Source: JBBQED01 sp038320345 (GTDB taxonomy: Bacteria > Bacteroidota > Bacteroidia > AKYH767-A > OLB10). From it: 64,000 nucleotides of DNA. The stretch spans positions 1 through 64,000 of the forward strand of contig JBBQED010000004.1 in assembly GCA_038320345.1 (NCBI GenBank). The letters run 5' to 3'. This document shows, piece by piece, positions 1 to 8,831 of this stretch. Position 1 is the first letter of the stretch. Each line of letters begins with the position of its first letter. Made by a program: the position numbers and the translations under genes. The notes under the pieces were generated by a model. It worked only from the letters and a program-made list of their open reading frames with translations, did not search any database and was not told the origin of the DNA.

Positions 1-289
1 GAATTGGGTAAAGATCTAACTTTATTTTAATTGCATTGTCGCTTTTGTGACCTACTCTCGAGCCTGATACAAGTGCATCATGCACTTCCAAATCAAGCAT
101 GTTACGATTTTAATCAGTTCTAAGAATTTAAACGAATATAAATAATTATCTCCCGATTAGCTATTTTAAAATTAGGAAATTTACTGCGGGGTGGGAATCA
201 TAGATTCCCCTTGAAGATAATTAGTATAAATTCATTTTTTTAATGGTTAAACTTTAAACATTTAATACGAAACTTTAAACTCTTTTTTT
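1..289. other. Left-edge stretch without a gene
   Basis: No reading frame with coding character is seen in this AT-rich stretch on either strand. The only structure noted is a perfect 7-bp palindrome (AAGTGCA, TCA loop, TGCACTT) at 71-87. It has no T-tract and is probably incidental. Genes left of the window edge cannot be judged. Confidence 0.5.
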
Positions 290-359
290 GCGCTAGGGAT
301 AGTAGCGGTTACCCCGCAGAACGGCTTTAGCCGGGCGAGGAGTAAGAGCGGATAGCCCA
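290..359 (+). ncRNA. Flavo-1-like structured RNA element (tentative)
   Basis: The stretch opens with CTAGGGATAGTAGCGG and closes with GAGCGGATAGCCC. The outer GGG and CCC can pair, and GC-rich arms (ACCCCGC, GCCGGGCG) lie between. This layout, with paired AGCGG-type blocks and a GATAGCCC end, resembles the Flavo-1 RNA family and related intergenic elements of Bacteroidota, as recalled and not searched. It sits in an AT-rich gene-free region, downstream of the minus-strand T9SS gene, and runs straight into the hairpin repeat array. The class assignment and the strand are inference. Confidence 0.4.
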
Positions 360-360
360 A

Positions 361-490
361 TGCCCTGACGCAAAATGGTCAGGGCAGGCCCCCACGCGAA
401 AAGGTCAGGGCAAGCGCCCACGCAAGATGGTCAGGGCAAGCCCCCACGCAAGATGGTCAGGGCAAGCCCTGACGCGAAAAGGTCAGGGCA
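361..490. repeat. Five-copy 26-bp hairpin repeat array
   Basis: The core GGTCAGGGCA recurs at 377, 403, 429, 455 and 481, exactly 26 bp apart. Each copy is preceded by a GCCC-rich left arm and an 8-base A/G-rich loop. The first unit (TGCCCTGAC, 8-base loop, GTCAGGGCA at 361-386) and the last (GCCCTGAC, loop, GTCAGGGC at 466-489) form perfect hairpins. The three middle units carry left arms ending CCCAC instead of CTGAC, so they pair only partly. The block is GC-rich inside AT-rich surroundings. There are no spacers and no cas genes, so it is not a CRISPR array. Its function is unknown. Confidence 0.85.
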
Positions 491-622
491 AGTGCCCAAA
501 TAATTAAGAGACTAAAAGCCGTTGGTCAACTTTCAATTTAGCAAATAAATTCCTTAAAAAAATTATCTCAAAAAAAAACGGATGACAAATTGCCTTCCGT
601 TTTAAGTTACTTGATATTTATC

Positions 623-2272
623 TTAATCTACTTTCAGCATTTTAGAAGTCACACCGGATTTAGTTTTTACGGTAAGGAAGTAATTTCCTGGCGTAAATCC
701 ATCGAGATTAATTGTACAAGAAGTGGTAGTACTCACAAAATTTTCAGTTGACATTAACTGACCCATTACATTATACAATTCATAGGATTGAAGTGGATCT
801 TTTCCAGTACTTACTTCAGTAGAACCAGAAGCAGGATTAGGGAACAAGACAAAAGCTGAGTTCTCTTTAATTTGATTGAGTCCTGTTGTAAAGCCATTCA
901 CACTCGCATTAAAGATGCTGAATGAAGTTCCGGAAGATTGAATAGGTGCAAGGTTACCGGGAGTAACGGTTCCATAAAAGTTTCCAGAAATATTTACATG
1001 ACCGGTATTATCACAGATGATTACTTTTCCGATATCATCATTCGTGCTTCCCATCGTTACTGACCACATCAAAGAGCCATTCCCACTATATTTAGCGGCA
1101 AATACATCTTTACCACCTAATGTTGCAAGTGAAGCAGTAGGGGTAACAGTACTACTCAAAACAGCAGTATTATTAAAATATCCTGTTACATATACGCTTC
1201 CTAAGAGATCTGCACTTACTGAAGTAATCATATCAGGAAACGGACCACTTACTTTACGAGCCCAAACGGCAGCACCAGTAGATCCATTGTATTTAACAAC
1301 AAATCCATCACCATAACCTTGAGATTCAGACATTGTAACTCCAGGTCCAAAGACCACATTGGTACCATAAAAAATTCCTCCGAGAAAGCAATTTCCAGAT
1401 CCATCTTGAGTAACGCCTAATGCTTGATCGTTAGATTGCTTACCAGCAGATTTCGCCCAAATTACGGTTCCACTTGGATCAAGTTTCGCAACAAAAGCAT
1501 CATTAGCTCCCAGAGAAGTTAAATTAGTGCTACCGAATGCAACATTTGATCCTGCAAAATAACCCGCCATATAAATAGATGATCCATTCACACTCAAAGA
1601 TGAAGCACGATCAGGTTGAGTGCCTCCAAATTTAACTGCGTTAATACAGGTTCCGCTAGTGTCATATTTGGCAAAGAAAATATCTTGTGAATTTGAGATG
1701 GTAGCCGGATAAGTGACCGTTCCATCTGTAAAAGTTTGAGCATAAGAACCTGCAAGGTAAATTGTTGCTCCATCTACAATTAATGTAGAAGGATCTTCAT
1801 CACCAGGGCCACCAATTTGTTTACTCCATAACACATTACCCAATTGATCGAGTTTTGCAAGAAACATATCCTTCTGACCAAATGAAGTAAATGTATTTGG
1901 ACCGACAATCATAATATATGTAAAGCTTCCAACGATATAAGAGTTTCCACTTGCATCAACACCAATTGCAGCAGCTTTAGCAAAGTTCGATTGACCTCCA
2001 AATTGCACTGACCAAGAAATATTTCCAACTAAATCAGCTTTACTAACGAATACATCATTAAAACCAATAGGGGAGAAGGTGTTAGCACCAACGTTTTGCA
2101 CTCCTTCAAAATCACCAATAGTATATATATTGCTGGAAGCGTCTTTTGCAATTCCGATACTACCATCGGCACTAGTTCTGCCAGCCTGAACATTGGCCCA
2201 TTGCCAGACAGGGGCTTGAGAATACGTAATACCGGTAACAGCCATGAGGGCCGCGAATAGAATTTTTTTCAT
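623..2272 (-). CDS. Secreted SBBP-repeat-like protein with T9SS sorting tail
   Basis: A 549-residue exported protein of unknown role. It starts with a signal peptide (MKKILFAALMAVTG... ending near TYSQA). That is why the start at 2272 is preferred to the ATG seven codons upstream. The body consists of repeated units of about 50-60 residues with the pattern DAFVAKLDPSGTVIWAK, GGxxxD and DxxGNxYxxG. This pattern is typical of SBBP-type beta-propeller blades. The last ~80 residues (FVLFPNPASGS... to GNYFLTVKT... MLKVD) match a type A T9SS sorting domain, so surface display or secretion is expected. A CTAAAATA (minus-strand TATTTTAG) at 2315-2322 is a weak -7 candidate. The gene appears monocistronic. 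Confidence 0.85.
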   Translation of the reverse strand: MKKILFAALMAVTGITYSQAPVWQWANVQAGRTSADGSIGIAKDASSNIYTIGDFEGVQNVGANTFSPIGFNDVFVSKADLVGNISWSVQFGGQSNFAKAAAIGVDASGNSYIVGSFTYIMIVGPNTFTSFGQKDMFLAKLDQLGNVLWSKQIGGPGDEDPSTLIVDGATIYLAGSYAQTFTDGTVTYPATISNSQDIFFAKYDTSGTCINAVKFGGTQPDRASSLSVNGSSIYMAGYFAGSNVAFGSTNLTSLGANDAFVAKLDPSGTVIWAKSAGKQSNDQALGVTQDGSGNCFLGGIFYGTNVVFGPGVTMSESQGYGDGFVVKYNGSTGAAVWARKVSGPFPDMITSVSADLLGSVYVTGYFNNTAVLSSTVTPTASLATLGGKDVFAAKYSGNGSLMWSVTMGSTNDDIGKVIICDNTGHVNISGNFYGTVTPGNLAPIQSSGTSFSIFNASVNGFTTGLNQIKENSAFVLFPNPASGSTEVSTGKDPLQSYELYNVMGQLMSTENFVSTTTSCTINLDGFTPGNYFLTVKTKSGVTSKMLKVD

Positions 2273-2534
2273 AGTTATTTTGGAGTATGGCACAGTTCCC
2301 CGATTAGGGAATTGCTAAAATACGAAAATCAATGGTTTCTTGAAAATTGTATTTTCCTAATCGTAAATAATCAAAATTTGATCAATAAAAATCTGATTTA
2401 CAAGTATTTAGCATTAGAATGGAGCAACAATACGTTCTATCGAATAGCTACCTCGTAAACCGAAAAAGCGTTGCTTCCAGAAAAATTAAAATTGAATCCT
2501 AGCTTAACAGGAAAAGTGCCGCTCTAAATAGGCA

Positions 2535-3935
2535 TTAGCTATGAATCGCGCGATTAGCTGTAGCTGCCAAGCAAGCTTCGCGAAATACTTCGGTAAATGT
2601 GGGGTGAGCATGGCTGATCCTTGCGATGTCTTCTGCAGATGCTCTAAACTCCATCGCCACTACAGCTTCTGCAATCATATCCGCAACGCGAGGACCAATC
2701 ATATGAACGCCTAAAATTTCATCGGTTTTTTCATCTGCGAGAACTTTTACCAAACCATCGGTATCCATACTTGCACGAGCACGAGCACTTGCTTTAAAAG
2801 GAAAAGAACCGGTTTTATATTTTACTCCATTTTTTTTCAATTCTTCTTCGGTATATCCAACAGAAGCTACTTCAGGCCAAGTATAAACAACACCTGGAAT
2901 GAGCAAATAATTAATATGCGGTTTTTGACCCGCCATAATTTCTGCTACATACATTCCCTCTTCCTCTGCTTTATGCGCTAGCATTGCACCTTTTACTACA
3001 TCACCGATAGCATAAATTCCTTTCACAGAAGTTTCGAGATGTTGATCAACGGTTATTCTTCCTCGCTCATCTTTTTGGATGCCGATATTTTCCAATCCAA
3101 GATTATCTGTATACGCCGATCGACCAACACTGAGCAAACAATAATCACCAGTGAGAATTAATTCTGATTGATCTTTTGCCGACGTTGCTTTGAGGGTTAC
3201 CGTTTTACCTTTTACTTCCACACTAGAAACCCCATGTTGTAGATAAAAAGTAAAACCAAGTTTTTGCAATACTTTTTGCAACTCTTTACTCATCGTTCTA
3301 TCCATGGTAGAAACAATAGCATCTGCATATTCTACCACTGTAACTTTAGAGCCAAGTCGAGCATACACAGAGCCTAATTCCAGACCAATTACACCAGCAC
3401 CAATAATTAATAAATCCTTAGGAATTTCTTCCAACACGAGTGCTTCAGTAGATGTGATCACTCTTTTTTTATCAATCGTTACTCCTTTTAGTTGAGTGGG
3501 TTTAGAACCTGTTGCAATGATTGTTTTTTTTGTTTTCAGCTCTTCTGATGATCCATCATCTTTTGTAACACGAATAGTTGTAGTATCTACAAAACTTCCC
3601 ATTCCCTGAAAAACATCAATCTTATTTTTTTTCATCAGGAACTTCACTCCATCCACAGTTTGTGCAACAACTTCTGATTTACGCTTAATCATTTGTGCAA
3701 AATCTAAAGAGAGACCTTTCACATTTATTCCATGTGTTGTAAACTGATGTTGTGCTTGATGATAATGTTCGGAAGAATCGAGCAATGCTTTGGAAGGAAT
3801 ACAGCCCACATTTAAACAAGTGCCGCCTAAAGCCGTATACTTTTCTACCAGTGCTGTTTTCATTCCCAACTGAGCGCAACGGATTGCTGCAACATAGCCA
3901 CCCGGGCCGGAACCGATAATTACGACATCATACAT
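2535..3935 (-). CDS. lpdA: Dihydrolipoyl dehydrogenase (E3)
   Basis: FAD-dependent E3 subunit of 2-oxoacid dehydrogenase complexes and the glycine cleavage system; it reoxidises dihydrolipoamide with NAD+. The 466-residue length is normal. It has the N-terminal FAD-binding GxGxxG (GSGPGG, residues 8-13), the redox-active disulfide in GGTCLNVGCIPSK (C40, C45), a central NAD-binding GAGVIGLELGS, a second FAD motif ending in AIGDV, and the C-terminal catalytic HAHPTFTE. The start at 3935 is chosen over an upstream ATG at 3974 because MYDVVIIG is the usual N terminus and a -7 box lies between the two. lnt ends 50 bp upstream on the same strand. No E1 or E2 gene is adjacent. Confidence 0.97.
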   Translation of the reverse strand: MYDVVIIGSGPGGYVAAIRCAQLGMKTALVEKYTALGGTCLNVGCIPSKALLDSSEHYHQAQHQFTTHGINVKGLSLDFAQMIKRKSEVVAQTVDGVKFLMKKNKIDVFQGMGSFVDTTTIRVTKDDGSSEELKTKKTIIATGSKPTQLKGVTIDKKRVITSTEALVLEEIPKDLLIIGAGVIGLELGSVYARLGSKVTVVEYADAIVSTMDRTMSKELQKVLQKLGFTFYLQHGVSSVEVKGKTVTLKATSAKDQSELILTGDYCLLSVGRSAYTDNLGLENIGIQKDERGRITVDQHLETSVKGIYAIGDVVKGAMLAHKAEEEGMYVAEIMAGQKPHINYLLIPGVVYTWPEVASVGYTEEELKKNGVKYKTGSFPFKASARARASMDTDGLVKVLADEKTDEILGVHMIGPRVADMIAEAVVAMEFRASAEDIARISHAHPTFTEVFREACLAATANRAIHS

Positions 3936-3963
3936 AATGGAAGGAGATATAAATTTCAGAGTG

Positions 3964-3971
3964 CAAAAATA
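3964..3971 (-). promoter_or_regulatory. -7 box upstream of lpdA
   Basis: Read on the minus strand this is TATTTTTG, a full match to the Bacteroidota -7 consensus TAnnTTTG, about 30 bp before the lpdA ATG. No -33 TTG is seen at the usual ~20-bp distance. It implies that the ATG at 3974 is not used. Confidence 0.5.
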
Positions 3972-3985
3972 CAAGTAATCAGGAT

Positions 3986-5584
3986 TCAGCGGAACGATTT
4001 TCTAAAACGTTGAATAATAGTAGCTCCCGCAAGTAAAACAGAAATCCCCAAAGCAATACGACCTAAATAATCCCCGAATCGGGCATAAAATGTAATGCGA
4101 TTATTCAAATTCAATTCTTGGCGAATAACTGCTGGAACCCACCATCCCGTTTTCTGAAAGAGGTCGCCTTTTTGATCAACGAAACAGGAAATTCCAGTAT
4201 TGGCAGAACGAGCAATACTTCTGCGCGTTTCGATAGCACGAAGTCGTGCGTATTGACAATGCTGACGATAACCGGGAGTATCACTCCACCAACCATCATT
4301 GGTCATGATACAAATAATGTTTGCTCCCTCACGAACATACTGAGCGAGATAATCGCCATAAATTGATTCGTAACAAATAACGGGTGCGGCAGAAATTGAA
4401 TCACCAGTAAATACAGAAGGATGATCTTGTACACCTAAACTCCCTGCAGTACCGCCAAGATCAATAGCGAAATCGCCGATATAACTAAAAAGTGCAGGAA
4501 AGGGCATTTTCTCAACACCGGGTACTAACTTTGATTTATGGTGCAACTGAACTTTTCCATCCGCGCCTATTTGCATTCCAGTATTGTAAGCATCAAATGA
4601 ATCAGTTGTTTCACCATACTGTCTAGCAGTCAGGCTAACTTTTTCTCCTTGCTGATACATTTTGAAGGAGGTGAGTCCAGTCAGTAAACGTAAACCCGGA
4701 TGCAGGCCCAGAAATTCACGAATGCGTTTAATCTGACGATGTTGCTCCATATGTTCTTCCCAAATTCCATCTGGCAAAGCTGTCTCTGGAAAAATTACTA
4801 AACGTGTTTTTGGAGTAACTAACGTAGAGGCTAGCCGCAACATCCTATTGAGTTGCTCATCACTGTTTCCGGAAAATTTTTCATTGTAAGGATCCACATT
4901 TGGCTGAACTGCGACAACTTCAACAGGACGCACTTCTTCTTTATAATTCCATCTGATCGTCCATGAAATTATGACTGGAATGATTATCAATCCTAGAACA
5001 CAAATCAATTGCTTTCGCTTCTGCAGTGAAGTTCCAGTAACTACACTGAACAATAATATATTCACCAGCCAAACCCACAATGTACCGCCTAATGTTCCGG
5101 TGTATTCATACCATTGAACCATATTCGCCCAAGCAGCGAAACCATTTCCGAGATTCAGCCAAGGCCAGCTAAGATCCCAATCCATGTGTAGCATTTCACC
5201 AGCCATCCAGTACACAATGAGCGATGCATATCCCCAATTTACGCCAAGTCGCCGTTTAGTAATATGAAATAATTGAAAAATGATAGTCATGAGTAATGCA
5301 TTCGCCATAACGGCACCGAACATACCAAAAGGACTAGCGTACCAAATCCAGAATGTAGTAATGAGATTGAACGTAAAAAAGGAAAGATAGGCATACCAAA
5401 AAAGGTTGATTTTTTGCCCTTCCTTTTTACTAGATGCAATAGATTCTTCCAATAATAATAATGGAATGAGTGCAATAAATAAAAGTGGGGCGCATCCACC
5501 TGCGGGCCAAGCAGCCCAGAGTAATAAAGCAGTTAATAAAGCGAGGAATACTCTTCCCGGAATTGTTTTCAGATTAAACCACAT
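3986..5584 (-). CDS. lnt: Apolipoprotein N-acyltransferase
   Basis: Inner-membrane enzyme that transfers the third acyl chain onto the N-terminal cysteine of apolipoproteins. The 532-residue protein has an N-terminal block of about six hydrophobic segments (residues ~10-215), a periplasmic nitrilase-like domain (~220-500), and a final membrane helix. The catalytic triad of the family is visible: E267 in FPETALPD, the lysine near 352 in KSKLVPGVE (the equivalent of the HLVPFGE region), and C404 in VICYES. The start ATG is at 5584. It lies 24 bp downstream of the GT-C-like gene and ends 50 bp before lpdA, so a shared transcript is possible. Lipoproteins such as GldH and the HmuY-like protein in this window would be substrates. 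Confidence 0.95.
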   Translation of the reverse strand: MWFNLKTIPGRVFLALLTALLLWAAWPAGGCAPLLFIALIPLLLLEESIASSKKEGQKINLFWYAYLSFFTFNLITTFWIWYASPFGMFGAVMANALLMTIIFQLFHITKRRLGVNWGYASLIVYWMAGEMLHMDWDLSWPWLNLGNGFAAWANMVQWYEYTGTLGGTLWVWLVNILLFSVVTGTSLQKRKQLICVLGLIIIPVIISWTIRWNYKEEVRPVEVVAVQPNVDPYNEKFSGNSDEQLNRMLRLASTLVTPKTRLVIFPETALPDGIWEEHMEQHRQIKRIREFLGLHPGLRLLTGLTSFKMYQQGEKVSLTARQYGETTDSFDAYNTGMQIGADGKVQLHHKSKLVPGVEKMPFPALFSYIGDFAIDLGGTAGSLGVQDHPSVFTGDSISAAPVICYESIYGDYLAQYVREGANIICIMTNDGWWSDTPGYRQHCQYARLRAIETRRSIARSANTGISCFVDQKGDLFQKTGWWVPAVIRQELNLNNRITFYARFGDYLGRIALGISVLLAGATIIQRFRKSFR

Positions 5585-5608
5585 AAGGACAAAATTATAG
5601 TTCTGTAT

Positions 5609-6931
5609 TTACTTTATTGGAAAATTCAGCACTTTCTTTTTCTCTACTAAACAAATGCCCCAAGTAATGAGTAATAAAGGATAGACTGCAGTGCGGAAAC
5701 GAGCGCTGGCGGATGGTCCGGTCAATAGGGCGATGTAGATGACCATTATTGAGATGCCAATCCTAATGTGCTTGGGCACTGAATGAAGAAAAATAAAACG
5801 GATGAAGCAGATGAGGAGAATAAAATTCATCAGGATGGTTAACGCCAAATATAAAACCAGTAATGAAGAGAATCCCATAATATAGTGCAAGGCTCCCGAC
5901 ATTCCATCTTTTGTATAAACGCTACGTAGATTCACTGCATTGAATTCATCTGTTTTTCCAGTAAAGAATTGATAGAGATCCCATCGACCATGATCCAGAA
6001 AAAAACTAATTATTCCTTTGAAATGTAATCCAATATATTGAACGGTTTGTTTTTTAATCCATAAAAAGCATTGCTGATCTATAAAGCGCGCTCGTTCCGG
6101 ATAATTTAGAGTAGCAGCAATACTTTGAATGCTATCGATTTCAGTTTGTGTGATGGATTGATCTTGTTTCAGATTTAACAACGCAGGAATATTGTAATTG
6201 ATCATCAACTTACGTTGGATGCTTGAATATTCTGCCACACCGGTATGTTGAAAGTTATATGCGATCATCCCAAAAATCACCAATAGCGGAGCAATGAAAG
6301 TTATTAGAATTTCTGATGGTAATTTTTCTTTTTTAATCAGATAAAAAATAAAGGGAATACTAACGATCGGAAAAATAAAAGCGACAGGTTTAATCAACAT
6401 AGCAACACAAATCGAGAACTGATGTTTCCATAAGTCAGCAATTTGATGGGCATAGATAAAACGGATTAAAAAATAAGCAGCAATCATCCATGCCGATTGA
6501 AACAAAATTTCCGACATCAACATATTAGCATAAATAAATTGAGAAGAGAAAAAAATGAGTGGCAGGAAGAAAACAGTAGCTTTCATTTCCTTACCAGAGA
6601 TTCGTTTAAATATATTCCAAGCCAGTACACAATTCAAAAATGAAAGCAATGATTGTACGATTAATACCAATAGAATTCCTGAAAATGGAAACTCGGTAAA
6701 TGCTAAAAATAATCCATACAGTGGAGGGCGTTGACTTAGCAAGGCAGGATCAAATTCTTGGTTCAGATCACCGCAATACCAAGAACCGGAACTTCTCAAA
6801 TTATCCGCTTGCAGTAAATATTCAGTTGAATCTTTAGTGGTAGAATGTCCAAGATTCAAAGCGGCGATGATAAATCCTAGCTGAATTAAAATCAGGAATA
6901 AAAAGGCAGGATTCTTTTTTAATAATTGCAT
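5609..6931 (-). CDS. Polytopic membrane protein, GT-C glycosyltransferase-like
   Basis: A 440-residue integral membrane protein with about ten hydrophobic helices. Its first extracytoplasmic loop (residues ~30-75) contains a DS..Y...A pattern and ends in SQRPPLYGLFLA. That arrangement is common in GT-C lipid-linked-sugar glycosyltransferases of the PMT/ArnT type, and a soluble stretch follows near residues 250-330. No specific substrate can be named, and the acidic pair expected in the first loop of classical GT39/GT83 enzymes is not clear. It is followed after 24 bp by lnt. Assignment to the fold is inference; the membrane topology is seen directly. Confidence 0.6.
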   Translation of the reverse strand: MQLLKKNPAFLFLILIQLGFIIAALNLGHSTTKDSTEYLLQADNLRSSGSWYCGDLNQEFDPALLSQRPPLYGLFLAFTEFPFSGILLVLIVQSLLSFLNCVLAWNIFKRISGKEMKATVFFLPLIFFSSQFIYANMLMSEILFQSAWMIAAYFLIRFIYAHQIADLWKHQFSICVAMLIKPVAFIFPIVSIPFIFYLIKKEKLPSEILITFIAPLLVIFGMIAYNFQHTGVAEYSSIQRKLMINYNIPALLNLKQDQSITQTEIDSIQSIAATLNYPERARFIDQQCFLWIKKQTVQYIGLHFKGIISFFLDHGRWDLYQFFTGKTDEFNAVNLRSVYTKDGMSGALHYIMGFSSLLVLYLALTILMNFILLICFIRFIFLHSVPKHIRIGISIMVIYIALLTGPSASARFRTAVYPLLLITWGICLVEKKKVLNFPIK

Positions 6932-7087
6932 CTTGAAGGTGAAACTGCCGGATTCGTTAAATTTCTAAAAGTTACTGCCGTCTAATTAAGCTGTGAATGT
7001 AGTAAAATCATCAATATTCAGGATTTGCTACGAACTAGTTATACATGGATTGTATCTTCGCAGTAGATCCAGGAAATGAACCATTTT

Positions 7088-8110
7088 ATGCAATTACAGA
7101 TTACTGCTATAGCTTATCAATTAAAATTCAAACATGCTTTCGGACTTTCTCACAGCTCCCGGAATTTTACAGATACGCTGTATGTAAAAGCAGAATTTAA
7201 CGGGCTGACAGGATACGGAGAAGCAGCGCTCCCACCCTACCTGGGATATGATGTGAATGATTTAGTGGCACATTTTGAAGAGTGGTTTCCTGAAAGGGTA
7301 CAGGGCGTAGATGGAATTACAGAAACACTTGCTATCCTTAAAAGGAATGCAAATACTCTACCTACTCCTGTAAGAACAGCAGTAGATATTGCCCTAATGG
7401 ATTTATATGGACATCTAACGGGTAAGTCTGTCCGTAGTTTGCTGGGATTACCATTAACCTCCGACACATTATGCACTTATACATTGGGTGTAAGCAGCAC
7501 GGAGGAATTAATTGAAAAATTAAAAGAAGCTAAAGATTTCCGTCTTTTCAAATTAAAACTGGGAGATGCTAATTACCGGGAAAGAGTTTTGGCATTCAAA
7601 GCGAATAGTCCTTATCCTTTTTGTGCTGATGCCAATCAGGGATGGAAATCTACAAAAGAATCATTAACTGAAATAGTCTGGTTGAAAGAGCAGGGATGTA
7701 TTTTTATTGAGCAGCCTTTACCGGTAACAATGAAAGCCGAATTGAAAGAAGTCCATAGTAAAAGTGTATTGCCTGTTATATTGGATGAATCCATTCAAAA
7801 CTTACAGGATTTAGAAATGATGGCAGATGCATGTGCCGGTATCAATGTGAAACTGGTGAAATGCGGAGGAATGGAACCAGCAATGGAATTAATTCGCAGA
7901 GCAAGGAAATTGAACAAGAAAGTATTGGTAGGATGTATGTCGGAAAGCAGTTGTGGAGCGGCAGCGGCGGCACAATTATCCGGCTGGGCCGATTGGGTGG
8001 ATCTCGACGGACCAGCATTGATTGAAAATGATCCTTTCGAGGGTGTTAGTTATGAAGATGGAAGGATAGTATTAGCTGGTAATGTAGGAACAGGTGCGAT
8101 TAAAAAATAA
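7088..8110 (+). CDS. Dipeptide epimerase (L-Ala-D/L-Glu epimerase type)
   Basis: Enolase-superfamily enzyme that probably epimerises the D-Glu residue of L-Ala-D-Glu during recycling of murein peptides. The 340 residues show the N-terminal capping domain and a TIM barrel. Catalytic lysines lie in FKLKLG (K155/K157), metal ligands are D181 (CADANQGW), E208 (FIEQPLP) and D233 (ILDES), and the second-face lysine is in NVKLVKCGG (about 255-258). The ATG at 7088 is preferred to the one at 7076 because MQLQIT opens the first beta strand. The gene is divergent from the upstream membrane-protein gene and convergent with the GNAT gene. Exact dipeptide specificity cannot be read from motifs. Confidence 0.85.
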   Translation: MQLQITAIAYQLKFKHAFGLSHSSRNFTDTLYVKAEFNGLTGYGEAALPPYLGYDVNDLVAHFEEWFPERVQGVDGITETLAILKRNANTLPTPVRTAVDIALMDLYGHLTGKSVRSLLGLPLTSDTLCTYTLGVSSTEELIEKLKEAKDFRLFKLKLGDANYRERVLAFKANSPYPFCADANQGWKSTKESLTEIVWLKEQGCIFIEQPLPVTMKAELKEVHSKSVLPVILDESIQNLQDLEMMADACAGINVKLVKCGGMEPAMELIRRARKLNKKVLVGCMSESSCGAAAAAQLSGWADWVDLDGPALIENDPFEGVSYEDGRIVLAGNVGTGAIKK

Positions 8111-8196
8111 TCATTACAGATTCTTTTACTTATCTGGATAAACGACTTTTACTAATTTTTAATTATCGTTTGGAAAATTTTAATTTCTAGCCCTTC

Positions 8197-8685
8197 TCAA
8201 AAAACTTTCTGCATAATATGCACGCTTAAATATCTGCCGAATTTTTTTCCTACTTCTTTTAAGATGCCCACATTCTCGAATCCCAAACGATCGTGCAGAT
8301 AAATACTTTTTTCATTGCCTTCAGTGATACGGGAAATCAAGGAATGCAATCCTGCTTTTTCACCTTCTATAGTGATTATTTCCATTAAGCGTTTGCCTGT
8401 TCCTTTATCGCGGAAATCTTTGTGTACATAAACGGAAACTTCAGCAGTACTATCATAGGCCGCACGTTCACTCCATCTACTCAATGAGGCCCAACCGATA
8501 ACATTGTTTTCAATGACAGCAACAATAATAGGATGTGAACTATCATGATTTTTAAACCAAACTAATCGTTCTGCAATTGTTTTTTTGTCGGTATCAAAAG
8601 TGGCGGTACCAAATTCAATGGCTTCATTGTAAATATCGGTGATGGCTGGAATATCATTTTCGGTAGCCGGACGGATTTGAAGCAT
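8197..8685 (-). CDS. GNAT N-acetyltransferase, phosphinothricin acetyltransferase-like
   Basis: A 162-residue acetyl-CoA-dependent acetyltransferase. The N terminus (IRPATENDIPAITDIYNEAI) and the segment GWASLSRWSERAAYDSTAEVSVYV match the Pat/Bar-like and methionine-sulfoximine acetyltransferase branch of GNAT. The acetyl-CoA loop is DFRDKGTGKRLM, and the C-terminal half has the HDRLGFENVGILKEVGKKFGR region typical of this branch. Such enzymes detoxify glutamine-synthetase inhibitors or modify amino acids, but the natural substrate is unknown. It stands alone, convergent with the epimerase. A weak -7 box (minus-strand TAATTTCG, 8705-8712) precedes it. Confidence 0.85.
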   Translation of the reverse strand: MLQIRPATENDIPAITDIYNEAIEFGTATFDTDKKTIAERLVWFKNHDSSHPIIVAVIENNVIGWASLSRWSERAAYDSTAEVSVYVHKDFRDKGTGKRLMEIITIEGEKAGLHSLISRITEGNEKSIYLHDRLGFENVGILKEVGKKFGRYLSVHIMQKVF

Positions 8686-8805
8686 AACATTAGGTTTTAT
8701 CCTGCGAAATTAGAGAAAATATAGTTCATCCGATTATTGTTAGCACTCTGTAGTCCTGATATTTAAGGAACTATAGCTTACTCTCGAAATTCTATACCTT
8801 AATCG

Positions 8806-8813
8806 TATCTTTG
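8806..8813 (+). promoter_or_regulatory. -7 box upstream of radA
   Basis: TATCTTTG matches TAnnTTTG and lies 18 bp before the ATG at 8832. It overlaps the longer reading frame, so the downstream ATG is the likely start. No well-spaced -33 TTG is seen. Confidence 0.5.
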
Positions 8814-8831
8814 TACTCTTCAAATTTTATC

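Noticed and set aside
361..490. Repeat array as a CRISPR
   Set aside because: Units are 26 bp and back-to-back with no unique spacers, and no cas gene is present in the window.
1017..1316. Open frame on the plus strand inside the T9SS gene, and similar shadow frames elsewhere
   Set aside because: It is antisense to a well-supported gene with signal peptide and sorting tail, and its translation has no recognisable features. The same holds for the other opposite-strand frames across the window.
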